A stretch of 21,822 nt of DNA, taken from Candidatus Woesearchaeota archaeon. GTDB taxonomy: Archaea; Nanobdellota; Nanobdellia; Woesearchaeales; GCA-2686295. Every line of letters starts with the position of its first letter. The first letter of the stretch is position 1. Shown here piece by piece: positions 14,497 to 21,787 of this stretch. The notes beneath the pieces are model-generated. The model saw only the letters and a list, made by a program, of their open reading frames with translations. It searched no databases and was not told where the DNA came from. Position numbers and translations under genes: made by a program. Where the stretch lies: the NCBI GenBank assembly GCA_002686295.1, contig NZBB01000026.1, positions 1 to 21,822 on the forward strand, written 5' to 3'.

Positions 14497-15717
14497 TTAC
14501 AAATCATCGCTACTTACAATGGTTACTTTTGATGAACTCGTATTTGATTCCATTGCAACTAAGAATCTTATATATGCTCTTTCTGCAGTTAAAACTAGAT
14601 CTTTGTCAATTACTCCGTCTAGAACTACTGCATAGATACCAGATCTTAAGCTTTTTATTGTACTCTGAAGTTCTGAAACTGGAACTTTTCCAAGAATGTT
14701 AAGTTTTTCGTCTAATACATAAGCTCCTCTTGTTCCAATGAGATCTTCAAGCATGTCATTAAAAGTTTTTTTCTCACTTGTAGTGATTCTTTTCTTTGTA
14801 AATGACTTTATTTCTCTGCTATCATTTCTTTTTTCAGTTTTGTTAGTTCTTTTTGTATCTCTTGTTGTTGTTCTATTTGATCCTTGACTCTTTTCCATCT
14901 TTGCTTGTTCAGAAGCCACTTGTCCTCTAAGAGCTTTGTGAATTTCTTTTTTTGTAAGTTCTTCAACCTCTTTTCCATCTGGAGCTTTACATACAAAGTC
15001 TAATTCAGCGACATTCATAAGCTCTTTCAAGATTAAATCTCCTCCTCTGTCTCCATCAACAAATGCAGTAACGGTTTTTAATTTTGATAATTCAATTATT
15101 GTTTTTGGAACGCTTGTGCCGTTCATGGCAATTGAATTTTTGAATCCGTGTTTTAATAGATTAAGAACATCTGCTCTTCCTTCCACTAATATTATTTCAT
15201 CACTATCTTCAATTGTAGGTCCTGCTGGTAGTCTATCTTTTCCATACTCTTGAATTTCCATAACTCTAACAGAACAAGCCACTTCATCAGATAAGTCTTG
15301 GCTGTCAGGAAGAACTCCATCCATCAAGTTTTTAAGTAAATCTTTAGCTCTATCAATAACTTGTTTTCGCTTAGAAATTCTTATATCCTCTATTTTTGTA
15401 ACTGAAGTTTTTGCATTACAAGGACCTATTCTTTGAATTATCTCAAGTGATGCTCCAACTATTGCAGTTTCTGCTTTATCTAAAGAAGATGGAATTATAA
15501 TTTCTCCAGTTGTTTTTCCGCCTTTTGTGTCAACATTTACTTCTATTCTTCCAATTCTACCAGATCTTTGAAGCTCTCTTAGTTCTAAATCTTCACCTAA
15601 CAAACCTTCTGTTTGACCAAATATTGCGCCTATAACATCTGGTTTATCTACTACTCCCTCTATCTTTATTTCTGCACGAATAATATATTTTGCAGCTGAT
15701 TGTGCTATTTTTGCCAT
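14497..15717 (-). CDS. dnaG: Archaeal DnaG-like TOPRIM protein
   Basis: Archaeal DnaG homologue, 406 residues, the usual size. The conserved N-terminal domain (residues 1-150, opening MAKIAQSAAKYIIRAEIKIE) is followed by the TOPRIM core: IILVEGRADVLNLLKHG (175-191, Glu179) and VDGDRGG (220-226, Asp221/Asp223). A charged linker with Thr/Lys/Arg (about 270-315) joins a C-terminal conserved domain (GTRGAYVLDEKLNILGKVPV). Archaeal DnaG has been linked both to primase activity and to the exosome (binding Csl4, poly(A) preference); sequence alone cannot separate them. The start ATG 15717 has a strong GGAGGAG (15724-15730) six bases upstream. Confidence 0.95.
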   Translation of the reverse strand: MAKIAQSAAKYIIRAEIKIEGVVDKPDVIGAIFGQTEGLLGEDLELRELQRSGRIGRIEVNVDTKGGKTTGEIIIPSSLDKAETAIVGASLEIIQRIGPCNAKTSVTKIEDIRISKRKQVIDRAKDLLKNLMDGVLPDSQDLSDEVACSVRVMEIQEYGKDRLPAGPTIEDSDEIILVEGRADVLNLLKHGFKNSIAMNGTSVPKTIIELSKLKTVTAFVDGDRGGDLILKELMNVAELDFVCKAPDGKEVEELTKKEIHKALRGQVASEQAKMEKSQGSNRTTTRDTKRTNKTEKRNDSREIKSFTKKRITTSEKKTFNDMLEDLIGTRGAYVLDEKLNILGKVPVSELQSTIKSLRSGIYAVVLDGVIDKDLVLTAERAYIRFLVAMESNTSSSKVTIVSSDDL

Positions 15718-15723
15718 TTTTAT

Positions 15724-15785
15724 CTCCTCCTTTCAATCAAAACAAATAATTTTTTTATACTTCTAGAACAAGTTTTTTTATATTT
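15724..15785 (-). promoter_or_regulatory. Ribosome binding site and TATA candidates of dnaG
   Basis: GGAGGAG (15724-15730) lies six bases before the dnaG ATG. Two leftward TATA-like boxes lie upstream: GTATAAAAAA at 15751-15760 and AATATAAAAAAA around 15774-15785. The second gives a leader near 38 bases, which would include the whole ribosome binding site and seems the likelier promoter. Confidence 0.5.
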
Positions 15786-15864
15786 CTAAATTTGAAATAA
15801 TTAATAATGAATTAAGTGAACTTGCTCTTAAATGATTTGATGATTGTAATAATTTTGATTTTTG

Positions 15865-16030
15865 TTGCCCGAAGCACCAACCCCCAGTTTCATAGCTTGA
15901 CTTTGTCGCACTCGAATGGGTACTCTCTGTGTCGGGCTGAAACATGTGAGGGTGTCTCAATCTCATCGCTGAACCAATGGTTCTACTCGAAAAAGGACCC
16001 TTTCACACACTTAGCAGAAATGATGGGCAA
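15865..16030 (-). ncRNA. Candidate structured noncoding RNA in a GC-rich island
   Basis: The dnaG-parvulin gap of 333 bases holds a block of about 166 bases with roughly 49% G+C (hand count), against about 25% in the bases around it. Ends pair: TTGCCC (16025-16030) with GGGCAA (15865-15870), minus-strand sense. Inside are TGTGA-AA-GGGT (16007-15997) with ACCC-TCACA (15953-15945), a perfect GAACC-ATT-GGTTC hairpin (15983-15971), and GTTTCAGC (15943-15936) with GC-TA-TGAAAC (15896-15887). GCCCGA (15937-15932) could instead pair with TCGGGC (15872-15867), giving a pseudoknot. Minus strand is preferred because TATAAATAA at 16047-16055 would start transcription at the first helix. A stretch around GTACCCATTC and AGTCAAGC resembles the 5S rRNA helix II/III arm, but no complete 5S fold was found. 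No RNase P or SRP core motif was seen. Confidence 0.6.
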
Positions 16031-16046
16031 TTTATAAACATATCGT

Positions 16047-16055
16047 TTATTTATA
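16047..16055 (-). promoter_or_regulatory. TATA box for the candidate RNA
   Basis: Leftward TATAAATAA, overlapping the parvulin gene's stop codon. About 25 bases downstream is 16030-16026, the first bases of the terminal helix of the candidate RNA. A second box, TTTATAAATT at 16029-16038, would start transcription near 16008, just inside the next helix. Confidence 0.45.
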
Positions 16056-17418
16056 GTGGACAACCACTTAATTCTGATAACTGTTCAAGAGTTTGTTCTC
16101 CAGGATAAATCTTTCCTTTAATATCCCATGAAGGGTATCCTTTTATTTCTGCTTCTTTACAGACAGTTGTCTGTTCTCTACTTCCTTCAATAGCACATTC
16201 AACATAAGTTATCTTTTTGAATGCATCTTCGAACAGTTCTTTTTGGTTAGCACAATGACTACACCAATAAGCACCATACATCTTAACATCATTTAATGTC
16301 AAGCAGTCAGCAAAAGATTCTAATGAGTTTGGTTGTTCTTCTGAAAAATCTTCGTTTTCTGAAGTAATTTCTTTTGTTTCTGTAATTTTTTCTGTTTCTT
16401 CTTTTTCTGAACCGCATAACTCAACATTGGGTGTTTCAAAGCAGTTAATTATATCTGTTTCAGCCCTTAACTCTTTGATATAAACATTGAAGACTTCTTT
16501 CTGCTTCTCAAATAGCAATGCAGTTCTTATCTGTTCTTTTACTTCATTCAATTCAACAATTCTTTCAGGAGTTTTTTCAATAGACCATATTAAATGATAT
16601 CCAAATTGGGTCTTTGCAATACTTGCTTCTCCAATTTTATTGCTGAAAGCAGCTTCTTTGTATTCTTCAACAAAGTTAGAATCTCTTCCAAAAGCAGGAT
16701 ATTCTCCGCAATTAGCGACACTACCAGGATCTTCTGAGTATTGAGTTACCAATTCACAGAAAATAGAATTGTTTTTTTCAAACATTGCTTTTATCTCATT
16801 AATCAAAGCTAAAGCTTCTTCATTGGTTCTATTATTGTTCGAAACTAATATATGTTTTGCAAATACTGTTTCAGGAACAATGAAACTTGAAGGGTTTAAT
16901 TCATAATATTCAACAAGTTCTTCATCCGAGATACTTATATCTGAGAATACTGTTTGATTAAGATAATTAAAGATTCTCAACTGGTTCTTGAAATCTTCCA
17001 TTGAAATTCCTTGTGATTCAAGATTAGTAATTAATTCTTCAACAGTTATATTGTTGCTTTCAAGAATAAGATTAATTGATTCATCAACATCTACGCTTGT
17101 TTCTAAAGCTTTAACAAGTAATAGTTTTTTATCTATTAATTGGGATAATATTGTTTTTTGATCAAGTGTTTGTAATAGCTGTGGAGGAAGTTTACTAAGC
17201 TCTGATTCCAGCTCTGCCAGGTAAATCGGTTCTCCATTGACAAATGCAACAACTTCATCATTAACTATTTCTTCTGAAGGTTTTAGGAATATATAAGCTA
17301 AGAATGTTGCAATAAATATTATTGCCAAGCCAAAATATTTTGCTTTGCTCTTCTTTTGAACTTTTTTTCTGGAAACTCTTTTTTTAGAAACTTTACGAGT
17401 TGTTTTTTTTCTTGTCAA
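16051..17418 (-). CDS. Membrane-anchored parvulin prolyl isomerase fused to thioredoxin-like domain
   Basis: Extracytoplasmic folding factor of 455 residues. A very basic N-terminus (residues 1-27) precedes one membrane helix (about 28-45), orienting the rest outside. Residues 55-180 look like a SurA/PrsA N-domain helical chaperone region (AFVNGEPIYLAELESEL). Residues 185-285 are a parvulin rotamase: FAKHILV, then YSEDPGS..NCGEYPAFGR, then FGYHLIW. An acidic linker leads to a thioredoxin-like end: MYGAYWCSHCANQKELF with WCSHC at about 385-389, Cys at 408 and 420, and GYPSW as the cis-proline loop, closest in style to the thioredoxin domain attached to VKOR enzymes. Start: TTG 17418 with AAGGTG (17425-17430) upstream; an in-frame GTG at 17427 overlaps that site. 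Confidence 0.85.
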   Translation of the reverse strand: MTRKKTTRKVSKKRVSRKKVQKKSKAKYFGLAIIFIATFLAYIFLKPSEEIVNDEVVAFVNGEPIYLAELESELSKLPPQLLQTLDQKTILSQLIDKKLLLVKALETSVDVDESINLILESNNITVEELITNLESQGISMEDFKNQLRIFNYLNQTVFSDISISDEELVEYYELNPSSFIVPETVFAKHILVSNNNRTNEEALALINEIKAMFEKNNSIFCELVTQYSEDPGSVANCGEYPAFGRDSNFVEEYKEAAFSNKIGEASIAKTQFGYHLIWSIEKTPERIVELNEVKEQIRTALLFEKQKEVFNVYIKELRAETDIINCFETPNVELCGSEKEETEKITETKEITSENEDFSEEQPNSLESFADCLTLNDVKMYGAYWCSHCANQKELFEDAFKKITYVECAIEGSREQTTVCKEAEIKGYPSWDIKGKIYPGEQTLEQLSELSGCPL

Positions 17419-17424
17419 ATAAAT

Positions 17425-17430
17425 CACCTT
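17425..17430 (-). promoter_or_regulatory. Shine-Dalgarno site fixing a TTG start for the parvulin-thioredoxin gene
   Basis: Leftward AAGGTG ends six bases before TTG 17418. The alternative GTG at 17427 lies inside the site. This is the second TTG start in the window paired with a good ribosome binding site. Confidence 0.6.
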
Positions 17431-17477
17431 ATTTTTTCTTCACCGCTTTTTTATTTTTTTCGATTTAGAATAGCATT

Positions 17478-17530
17478 ATTTTTATAAATATTTGTATTTC
17501 AAAATATTATTTTAATTAAATTTTTATATT
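17478..17530. promoter_or_regulatory. Divergent promoters of parvulin-thioredoxin and HerA-like genes
   Basis: The 136-base gap holds two separate boxes. Leftward ATTTATAAAAATA (about 17478-17490) would start a message near 17458, giving a leader of about 40 bases that includes AAGGTG. Rightward TTTTTATATT (17521-17530) is centred about 29 bases before ATG 17555, so the HerA-like gene would be essentially leaderless. Nothing else was seen in the gap. Confidence 0.5.
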
Positions 17531-17554
17531 AGTTCAACACTTATAGAATTTAAG

Positions 17555-18874
17555 ATGTATGATGTGGTTGTTGGCAGAAGTGAAAAAGACCGAAAGAAAT
17601 TTGGTTCTAAAGGAACTATTTTTATTGGTAAACATTATGTTAAAATGGGTCAGACAAGTTCTTTGGCTAATAAAATAAGTCTTGACATGATAAGATCTCA
17701 TGTTGTTTTTTTGTGCGGAAAAAGGGGAAGTGGCAAGAGTTATACCATGGGTGTAATTGCAGAGGGTATGGCAGACCTTCCTTTAGAGATAAAACAGAAC
17801 ATTTCAATTATAATTCTTGACACAATGGGTATATATTGGACTATGAAGTATCCGAATAAAAAAGAAAAGAATCTGTTAGATGATTGGAAATTGGAATCAA
17901 AAGGTTTGGATGTGCAAATATACACCCCTAAAGGTTATTTCAATGATTATAAGAAAAAAGGCATACCAACTGATTTTCCTTTTTCAGTAAAACCATCTGA
18001 ATTAGATGCGAATGATTGGAACATGACTTTTAGCATTAATCCTCATGAACCTGCAGGTGTGTTAATTGAAAGAGTTATATATAATCTTAAAGAATTAAAA
18101 AAAGATTTTGATATTAAAGATATAATAAAAGTTATTGATAATGATAAAAATTCAAACAAGGATGTTAGAGGTGCAGCTAAAAACCAGTTCTTGAATGCAA
18201 ATAAATGGGGTGTATTTGATGAGGAAGGAACCTCTTTAAAAGATTTGGCTAAGGGTGGTCAAGTAACTGTTCTTGACTTATCCTGCTATGCGACGATGCC
18301 TGGTTCTTGGAATATAAAGAATTTAGTCATAGGATTGATATCACAAAAACTATTCATAGAAAGAATGATTGCAAAAAAGAACGAAGAATACGAAGAAATA
18401 CATAAATCTGTTAATTATTTTGGTGATGAGCAATCAGCCAAGCAGGAATTTCCTCTAGTTTGGCTTGTTATTGATGAAGCTCATGAATTCCTTCCTGTTA
18501 AGGGCAAGACAATGGCCACAGACCCTTTAGTTACTATTTTGAGAGAGGGAAGACAGCCAGGAATATCATTAATACTTGCAACTCAACAGCCAGGGAAAAT
18601 ACACACTGATGTATTGACTCAGTCAGACACAGTTATTTCACATAGGATAACTGCAAAAATAGATACTGACGCTTTAGGAATGTTGATGCAGTCTTATATG
18701 CGTGAAGGTTTGGATGTTCAGCTTGATAATCTTCCAAGATTAAAGGGTGCAGCAGTTATTTTTGATGATACAAATGAAAAAATGTACCCTATGAGAATTA
18801 GACCAAGGTTTACTTGGCATGGTGGAGAATCTCCTATTGCTTTACATGAAAAAGAGGAGATTTTTGAAAAGTAA
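17555..18874 (+). CDS. HerA/FtsK-superfamily ATPase (DUF87-like)
   Basis: A 439-residue P-loop motor ATPase of the HerA-FtsK group. Residues 1-45 resemble the HerA N-terminal barrel (GSKGTIFIGKHYVKMG). Walker A is LCGKRGSGKSYT (GKRGSGKS at 55-62); Walker B is VWLVIDEAHEF (Asp307, Glu308); LATQQPGK (341-348) is the sensor region, and ILREGRQPGISL precedes it as in HerA proteins. Canonical HerA works with NurA nuclease in DNA end resection, but no NurA gene is visible here, so it may be one of the many HerA paralogues with other or unknown roles. An MFS transporter starts two bases after its stop, implying co-transcription. The start ATG is supported by the TATA box at 17521. Confidence 0.9.
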   Translation: MYDVVVGRSEKDRKKFGSKGTIFIGKHYVKMGQTSSLANKISLDMIRSHVVFLCGKRGSGKSYTMGVIAEGMADLPLEIKQNISIIILDTMGIYWTMKYPNKKEKNLLDDWKLESKGLDVQIYTPKGYFNDYKKKGIPTDFPFSVKPSELDANDWNMTFSINPHEPAGVLIERVIYNLKELKKDFDIKDIIKVIDNDKNSNKDVRGAAKNQFLNANKWGVFDEEGTSLKDLAKGGQVTVLDLSCYATMPGSWNIKNLVIGLISQKLFIERMIAKKNEEYEEIHKSVNYFGDEQSAKQEFPLVWLVIDEAHEFLPVKGKTMATDPLVTILREGRQPGISLILATQQPGKIHTDVLTQSDTVISHRITAKIDTDALGMLMQSYMREGLDVQLDNLPRLKGAAVIFDDTNEKMYPMRIRPRFTWHGGESPIALHEKEEIFEK

Positions 18875-18876
18875 AG

Positions 18877-20058
18877 ATGCATCATAGAGAATTTGTTAGA
18901 GCTACTGGTATAAATATATTCTTCACTTTTTGCATATTTTTATATCATCCAATTATCGCTCCATATGTTAAAAGTCTTGGATTGGATGATTTTCAAGTTG
19001 GTTTGATATTCTCAATTTTGCCTCTTACAATTATGTTTTTTTCTCCTATTATGGGTCGTTTAAGTGATGATATAGGCAGAACAAGGGTTATCATGCTTGG
19101 ATTAATAGTTGAAATTGTTGCTATGGCGTTGTATCTTTTAGATACTCATTGGTTAGTTATATTAATTGCTAGGTTTCTTGATGCTTTAGCAATATCTTCA
19201 GTGATGTTTGTAGGCATTGCAAAAGTGGAAGATTCTTTGTCAAATAAGGAAAGAGGAAAATATGCTGGTTGGAGTTTTAGTCTTACACATATAGGTGCGA
19301 TTGTTGCACCTGTTATTGGTGGAATTATTGCCGATAAAATATTTGTTAGATCGCCTTTCATTTTATCTGCTTTTTTATTGTTATTGTTATCATTCATTAT
19401 TGTATCTAAAGAAAAAATTTCTTTTAGAAAAAGAGTTTCCAGAAAAGATTTCAATCTTTTTGATGAGATTAATTTTTTTTTCTCAATAAGACAATTAAAA
19501 GGGATGGCCATATTAGGGATTGTAATGCATGCTTCTGTTCCTGCAATGAATGTTTTTTTGCCATTGTATATTATTGAAAAATTGGGTTTATCATATACTT
19601 ATATAGGTGTTGCTTTGTTTTTTTTTGGTTTAAGTCATTTGTTTCAATTCTATTTTGGTATGCTTTCAGATAGATTTGGAAGAGCTACTTTAACTATGTT
19701 TGGTTGTGCAATATATGCATTTTTTTTGTTTCTTCTTTCAGCTGTTAATTCATACTCATTAATATTGTTATTTTTATTTTTTCAAGGTCTTGGAAGAGCT
19801 ATATGGAACATATCTGCTTGGAGTTTCATGTCGGATATTGGAGAAAGAATTCATAAAGAAGGAGAAGTTGTTGGTTCTTTTATGTCAATATCAAAGGCAG
19901 GAGGTTTTGTAAGCTTTTTGTTTAGTGGATTAATAGTGCAGGTTTATGGTGTTGAAAAACTATTTATATTAAACGCATTCTTAATAGCATTAGGAATAAT
20001 TGTAGCATCACTATATTTAGACAGAAATCTTCCGGAAAAACTTTCTAAAGATTTATAA
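18877..20058 (+). CDS. Major facilitator superfamily transporter
   Basis: A 393-residue integral membrane protein with about 12 hydrophobic helices in two halves. The MFS loop 2-3 signature is present as GRLSDDIGRTRV (about 60-71) and again, as expected for the duplicated fold, as GMLSDRFGRATL (about 260-271). Proline- and glycine-rich GAIVAPVIGGIIAD (about 138-151) matches the MFS helix 5 region. The substrate cannot be predicted; drug or metabolite efflux is typical of this type. It begins two bases after the HerA-like gene with no clear ribosome binding site at normal distance, so translation probably depends on coupling. Its stop codon lies inside the TATA box of the next gene. Confidence 0.9.
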   Translation: MHHREFVRATGINIFFTFCIFLYHPIIAPYVKSLGLDDFQVGLIFSILPLTIMFFSPIMGRLSDDIGRTRVIMLGLIVEIVAMALYLLDTHWLVILIARFLDALAISSVMFVGIAKVEDSLSNKERGKYAGWSFSLTHIGAIVAPVIGGIIADKIFVRSPFILSAFLLLLLSFIIVSKEKISFRKRVSRKDFNLFDEINFFFSIRQLKGMAILGIVMHASVPAMNVFLPLYIIEKLGLSYTYIGVALFFFGLSHLFQFYFGMLSDRFGRATLTMFGCAIYAFFLFLLSAVNSYSLILLFLFFQGLGRAIWNISAWSFMSDIGERIHKEGEVVGSFMSISKAGGFVSFLFSGLIVQVYGVEKLFILNAFLIALGIIVASLYLDRNLPEKLSKDL

Positions 20059-20060
20059 AT
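20051..20060 (+). promoter_or_regulatory. TATA box of the 99-residue gene
   Basis: ATTTATAAAT, centred about 27 bases before ATG 20082, overlaps the stop codon of the MFS gene. It implies a separate leaderless transcript. Confidence 0.6.
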
Positions 20061-20081
20061 CTAGAATTATTAGTTTAATAA

Positions 20082-20381
20082 ATGGTTTTCTCAAAATCTT
20101 TCCCTAAAACAGAAGGCACATATACTATATGGGAAGAAGTGTATCTTTCAAAGAAAGAAGAAAAAGATACTGAGAACAATTGTCATGATGAAAATATAGT
20201 TTTGATGAAAGAATGTGTTGAAGATGCCAGAAAGATATTTTCAGAAAAAAATTTGAAAGATTTTCAATCAGATGTTATAAACATTGCAATTGCGTTATTT
20301 GAGAAAAGAGCATCTCATTCTATTTACTGGAAAGAAAACTTGGCCAAGGAAAAATTCGATAAATCATATGGGCAGAAATAA
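20082..20381 (+). CDS. Small acidic uncharacterised protein, 99 residues
   Basis: Unrecognised soluble protein. It opens MVFSKSFPKTEGTYTIWEEVYLSKKEEK, then has an acidic helix pair (residues 30-60, ECVEDARKIFSEKN) and a longer helix DVINIAIALFEKRASHSIYWKENLAKEKF. Two cysteines (34 and 45) do not form an obvious metal site. The regular helical pattern and Trp/Tyr placements suggest a folded all-alpha protein rather than a spurious frame, and the good TATA box 27 bases before its ATG supports it as a real gene. It ends one base before the convergent membrane-protein gene. Function unknown; I recall similar short proteins in DPANN genomes but cannot confirm this. Confidence 0.75.
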   Translation: MVFSKSFPKTEGTYTIWEEVYLSKKEEKDTENNCHDENIVLMKECVEDARKIFSEKNLKDFQSDVINIAIALFEKRASHSIYWKENLAKEKFDKSYGQK

Positions 20382-20382
20382 A

Positions 20383-20616
20383 TTATTTTTTTCTTCGTTT
20401 TTTTTTATGGATTGCAAGATCTGATAATGAATCTTCTCCATGTATTGGCAATTTACTCATACTGATAATTGTTGATATAAATATGAGCACGAAAACTATT
20501 AAAAATGCAAAAGCCCAAGTTGCAAGAACAGGTTGTGTTAGGAAAAAAGCACTCATTATAAATCCAAACATAGATATTAACATTAAACTGCTGTGTAAAG
20601 GAGCTACTTTAAACAT
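20383..20616 (-). CDS. Small two-helix membrane protein, 77 residues
   Basis: Unrecognised integral membrane protein. Two hydrophobic helices at about 10-28 (LMLISMFGFIMSAFFLTQ) and 31-51 (ATWAFAFLIVFVLIFISTII) are joined by a very short turn, so both ends should face the same side. The C-terminus is polar and ends in a basic run (HKKKRRKK), placing it in the cytoplasm by the positive-inside rule. The start ATG 20616 is fixed by GAGGTGA (20622-20628) five bases upstream. A leftward ATATTTAAAC box near 20653-20662 fits a short leader. It follows the TrpRS gene by 53 bases on the same strand and converges with the 99-residue gene, with one base between stops. Confidence 0.75.
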   Translation of the reverse strand: MFKVAPLHSSLMLISMFGFIMSAFFLTQPVLATWAFAFLIVFVLIFISTIISMSKLPIHGEDSLSDLAIHKKKRRKK

Positions 20617-20621
20617 TTAAT

Positions 20622-20662
20622 TCACCTCTTAAAATATAATTGTAATAGTAGTTTAAATATTT
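20622..20662 (-). promoter_or_regulatory. Promoter and ribosome binding site of the two-helix membrane protein
   Basis: GAGGTGA (20622-20628) lies five bases before ATG 20616. Leftward ATATTTAAAC (20653-20662) is a TATA candidate that would start transcription near 20632, leaving a leader just long enough to contain the site. This unit is separate from trpS upstream. Confidence 0.5.
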
Positions 20663-20669
20663 TTTCTTC

Positions 20670-21755
20670 TTAAAACTTTACAAAATTCAATTTGTCAACT
20701 TGTTTTTTGGCTTTTTCAAGTTTTTTGTTGAAATCTTTCATAAAAGAAACCATTTTTTCACATGCAAGTTGTTTTATCTCTCCCGCACTCATCTTTCCTG
20801 AGCTGTATTCTTTGAAAATTTGTTCTAATTCTTTGTCATCTTCAACAAGGTGTTGCTTTAATAGTTCGAATACCATGCATTTATCAACTTCTGCACCTAG
20901 TTTTTTGTGTTCTTCAAGTGTTGCTCTACCTCCACTTTTTGCTCTCATAATCTTCTTTCTTACACTTTTTTCATCTTCAGGAATGTTTATGCAAGATAAT
21001 GGTTTTGATTTCGACATTTTTATTTTTCCATCAAGCGAAGGGGTGTATTTATGATATAAAGAGCTTGGAGAAAAAAATTTTTTATCTTTCATTCTGTTAA
21101 CAACATCTCTTGTTAATCTTATATGGGGGTCTTGATCAATTCCAACAGGAATAATTCCAGGCATAGGCTCTTTAAATTGAGGATAAACAATATCTCCAAT
21201 TTGTGTTACTGCACTTATTATTCTACCTGGATCTGCACTTCCATAAATAGCTTTAAATTCATTAAGAGTTATTTTTTTAGCAGTTTCATAAGCAAAATGT
21301 ATAACTTCTTTGTTTTCTGATTGAAAATAGAAAATTGTTTTCTTAGGATCTAAACCAAGTGCAATATATGCTGGTATGTGGAACTCTAGAGCTCTTTTTT
21401 TCCCTTCTTCAAGACTTAAACCTCTTGCAGCTTGAGCTTCCAAATCAGCTACTAGTATAAATGTTATTGCTCCTTGTTCTTGAAAATATTTTAAGTTTTC
21501 AACTACTTGCTTATTACCGAGATGGATTGTTTCATTGGTTGGCATAATGCCACTTAATGCGTAAAAAGGCTTTTTTTCTTTAATACATTTTGTGATTCTT
21601 TTTAAGTCTCGTCCTGCAAAAACAACTTTTCTTCGCATTATTCTGTTTGGTTTTGGAAAAGTAGAACTATCAAATATTTCCAGTCCGAAGTTTTTTATAA
21701 TATTTCCATAATCCTTTACAAGCTCAGAACCATAAGGGTCTATTATTTTAGTCAT
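20670..21755 (-). CDS. trpS: Tryptophanyl-tRNA synthetase
   Basis: Class Ic synthetase charging tRNA-Trp, 361 residues. The opening (IIDPYGSELVKDYGNIIKNFG) and RRKVVFAGRDL are typical of archaeal/eukaryotic TrpRS. The HIGH motif appears as IHLGN (about 77-81) after PTNET, and KMSKS is exact (KIKMSKSKP, about 244-252). The central GIDQDPHIRLTRD and AVTQIGDI segments bind substrate and fit TrpRS rather than TyrRS. ATG 21755 is chosen over TTG 21761: a leftward TTTATATAA-type box at 21778-21787 lies about 27 bases upstream, consistent with leaderless transcription. The gene is complete. Confidence 0.95.
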   Translation of the reverse strand: MTKIIDPYGSELVKDYGNIIKNFGLEIFDSSTFPKPNRIMRRKVVFAGRDLKRITKCIKEKKPFYALSGIMPTNETIHLGNKQVVENLKYFQEQGAITFILVADLEAQAARGLSLEEGKKRALEFHIPAYIALGLDPKKTIFYFQSENKEVIHFAYETAKKITLNEFKAIYGSADPGRIISAVTQIGDIVYPQFKEPMPGIIPVGIDQDPHIRLTRDVVNRMKDKKFFSPSSLYHKYTPSLDGKIKMSKSKPLSCINIPEDEKSVRKKIMRAKSGGRATLEEHKKLGAEVDKCMVFELLKQHLVEDDKELEQIFKEYSSGKMSAGEIKQLACEKMVSFMKDFNKKLEKAKKQVDKLNFVKF

Positions 21756-21777
21756 AAGCAAAGAACACTTTTTTTCT

Positions 21778-21787
21778 TATATAAATG
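21778..21787 (-). promoter_or_regulatory. TATA box of trpS
   Basis: Leftward CATTTATATA-type box centred about 27 bases before ATG 21755, with no ribosome binding site in between. The remaining bases to the window end are AT-rich with no recognisable feature. Confidence 0.65.

Noticed and set aside
15887..15943. GTTTC...GAAAC pair as a CRISPR repeat
   Set aside because: There is only one copy, no spacers and no cas genes in the window; it is better read as one RNA helix.
15961..15990. GGTTC stretch as a tRNA T arm
   Set aside because: On neither strand do acceptor, D and anticodon arms fit around it, and the GGTTC pairs directly with GAACC across a three-base loop.
15865..16030. A standard RNase P RNA, SRP RNA or complete 5S rRNA
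   Set aside because: The RNase P GGAAAGTCC and ACAGAA-type elements and the SRP helix 8 core were not found. A 5S-like arm is present in part, but helix I and the second arm cannot be built from the flanking bases.
15778..16037. Short open frames on both strands across the dnaG-parvulin gap
   Set aside because: Neither has sensible composition, a ribosome binding site or a well-placed TATA box, and the local rise in G+C with internal pairing fits an RNA better.
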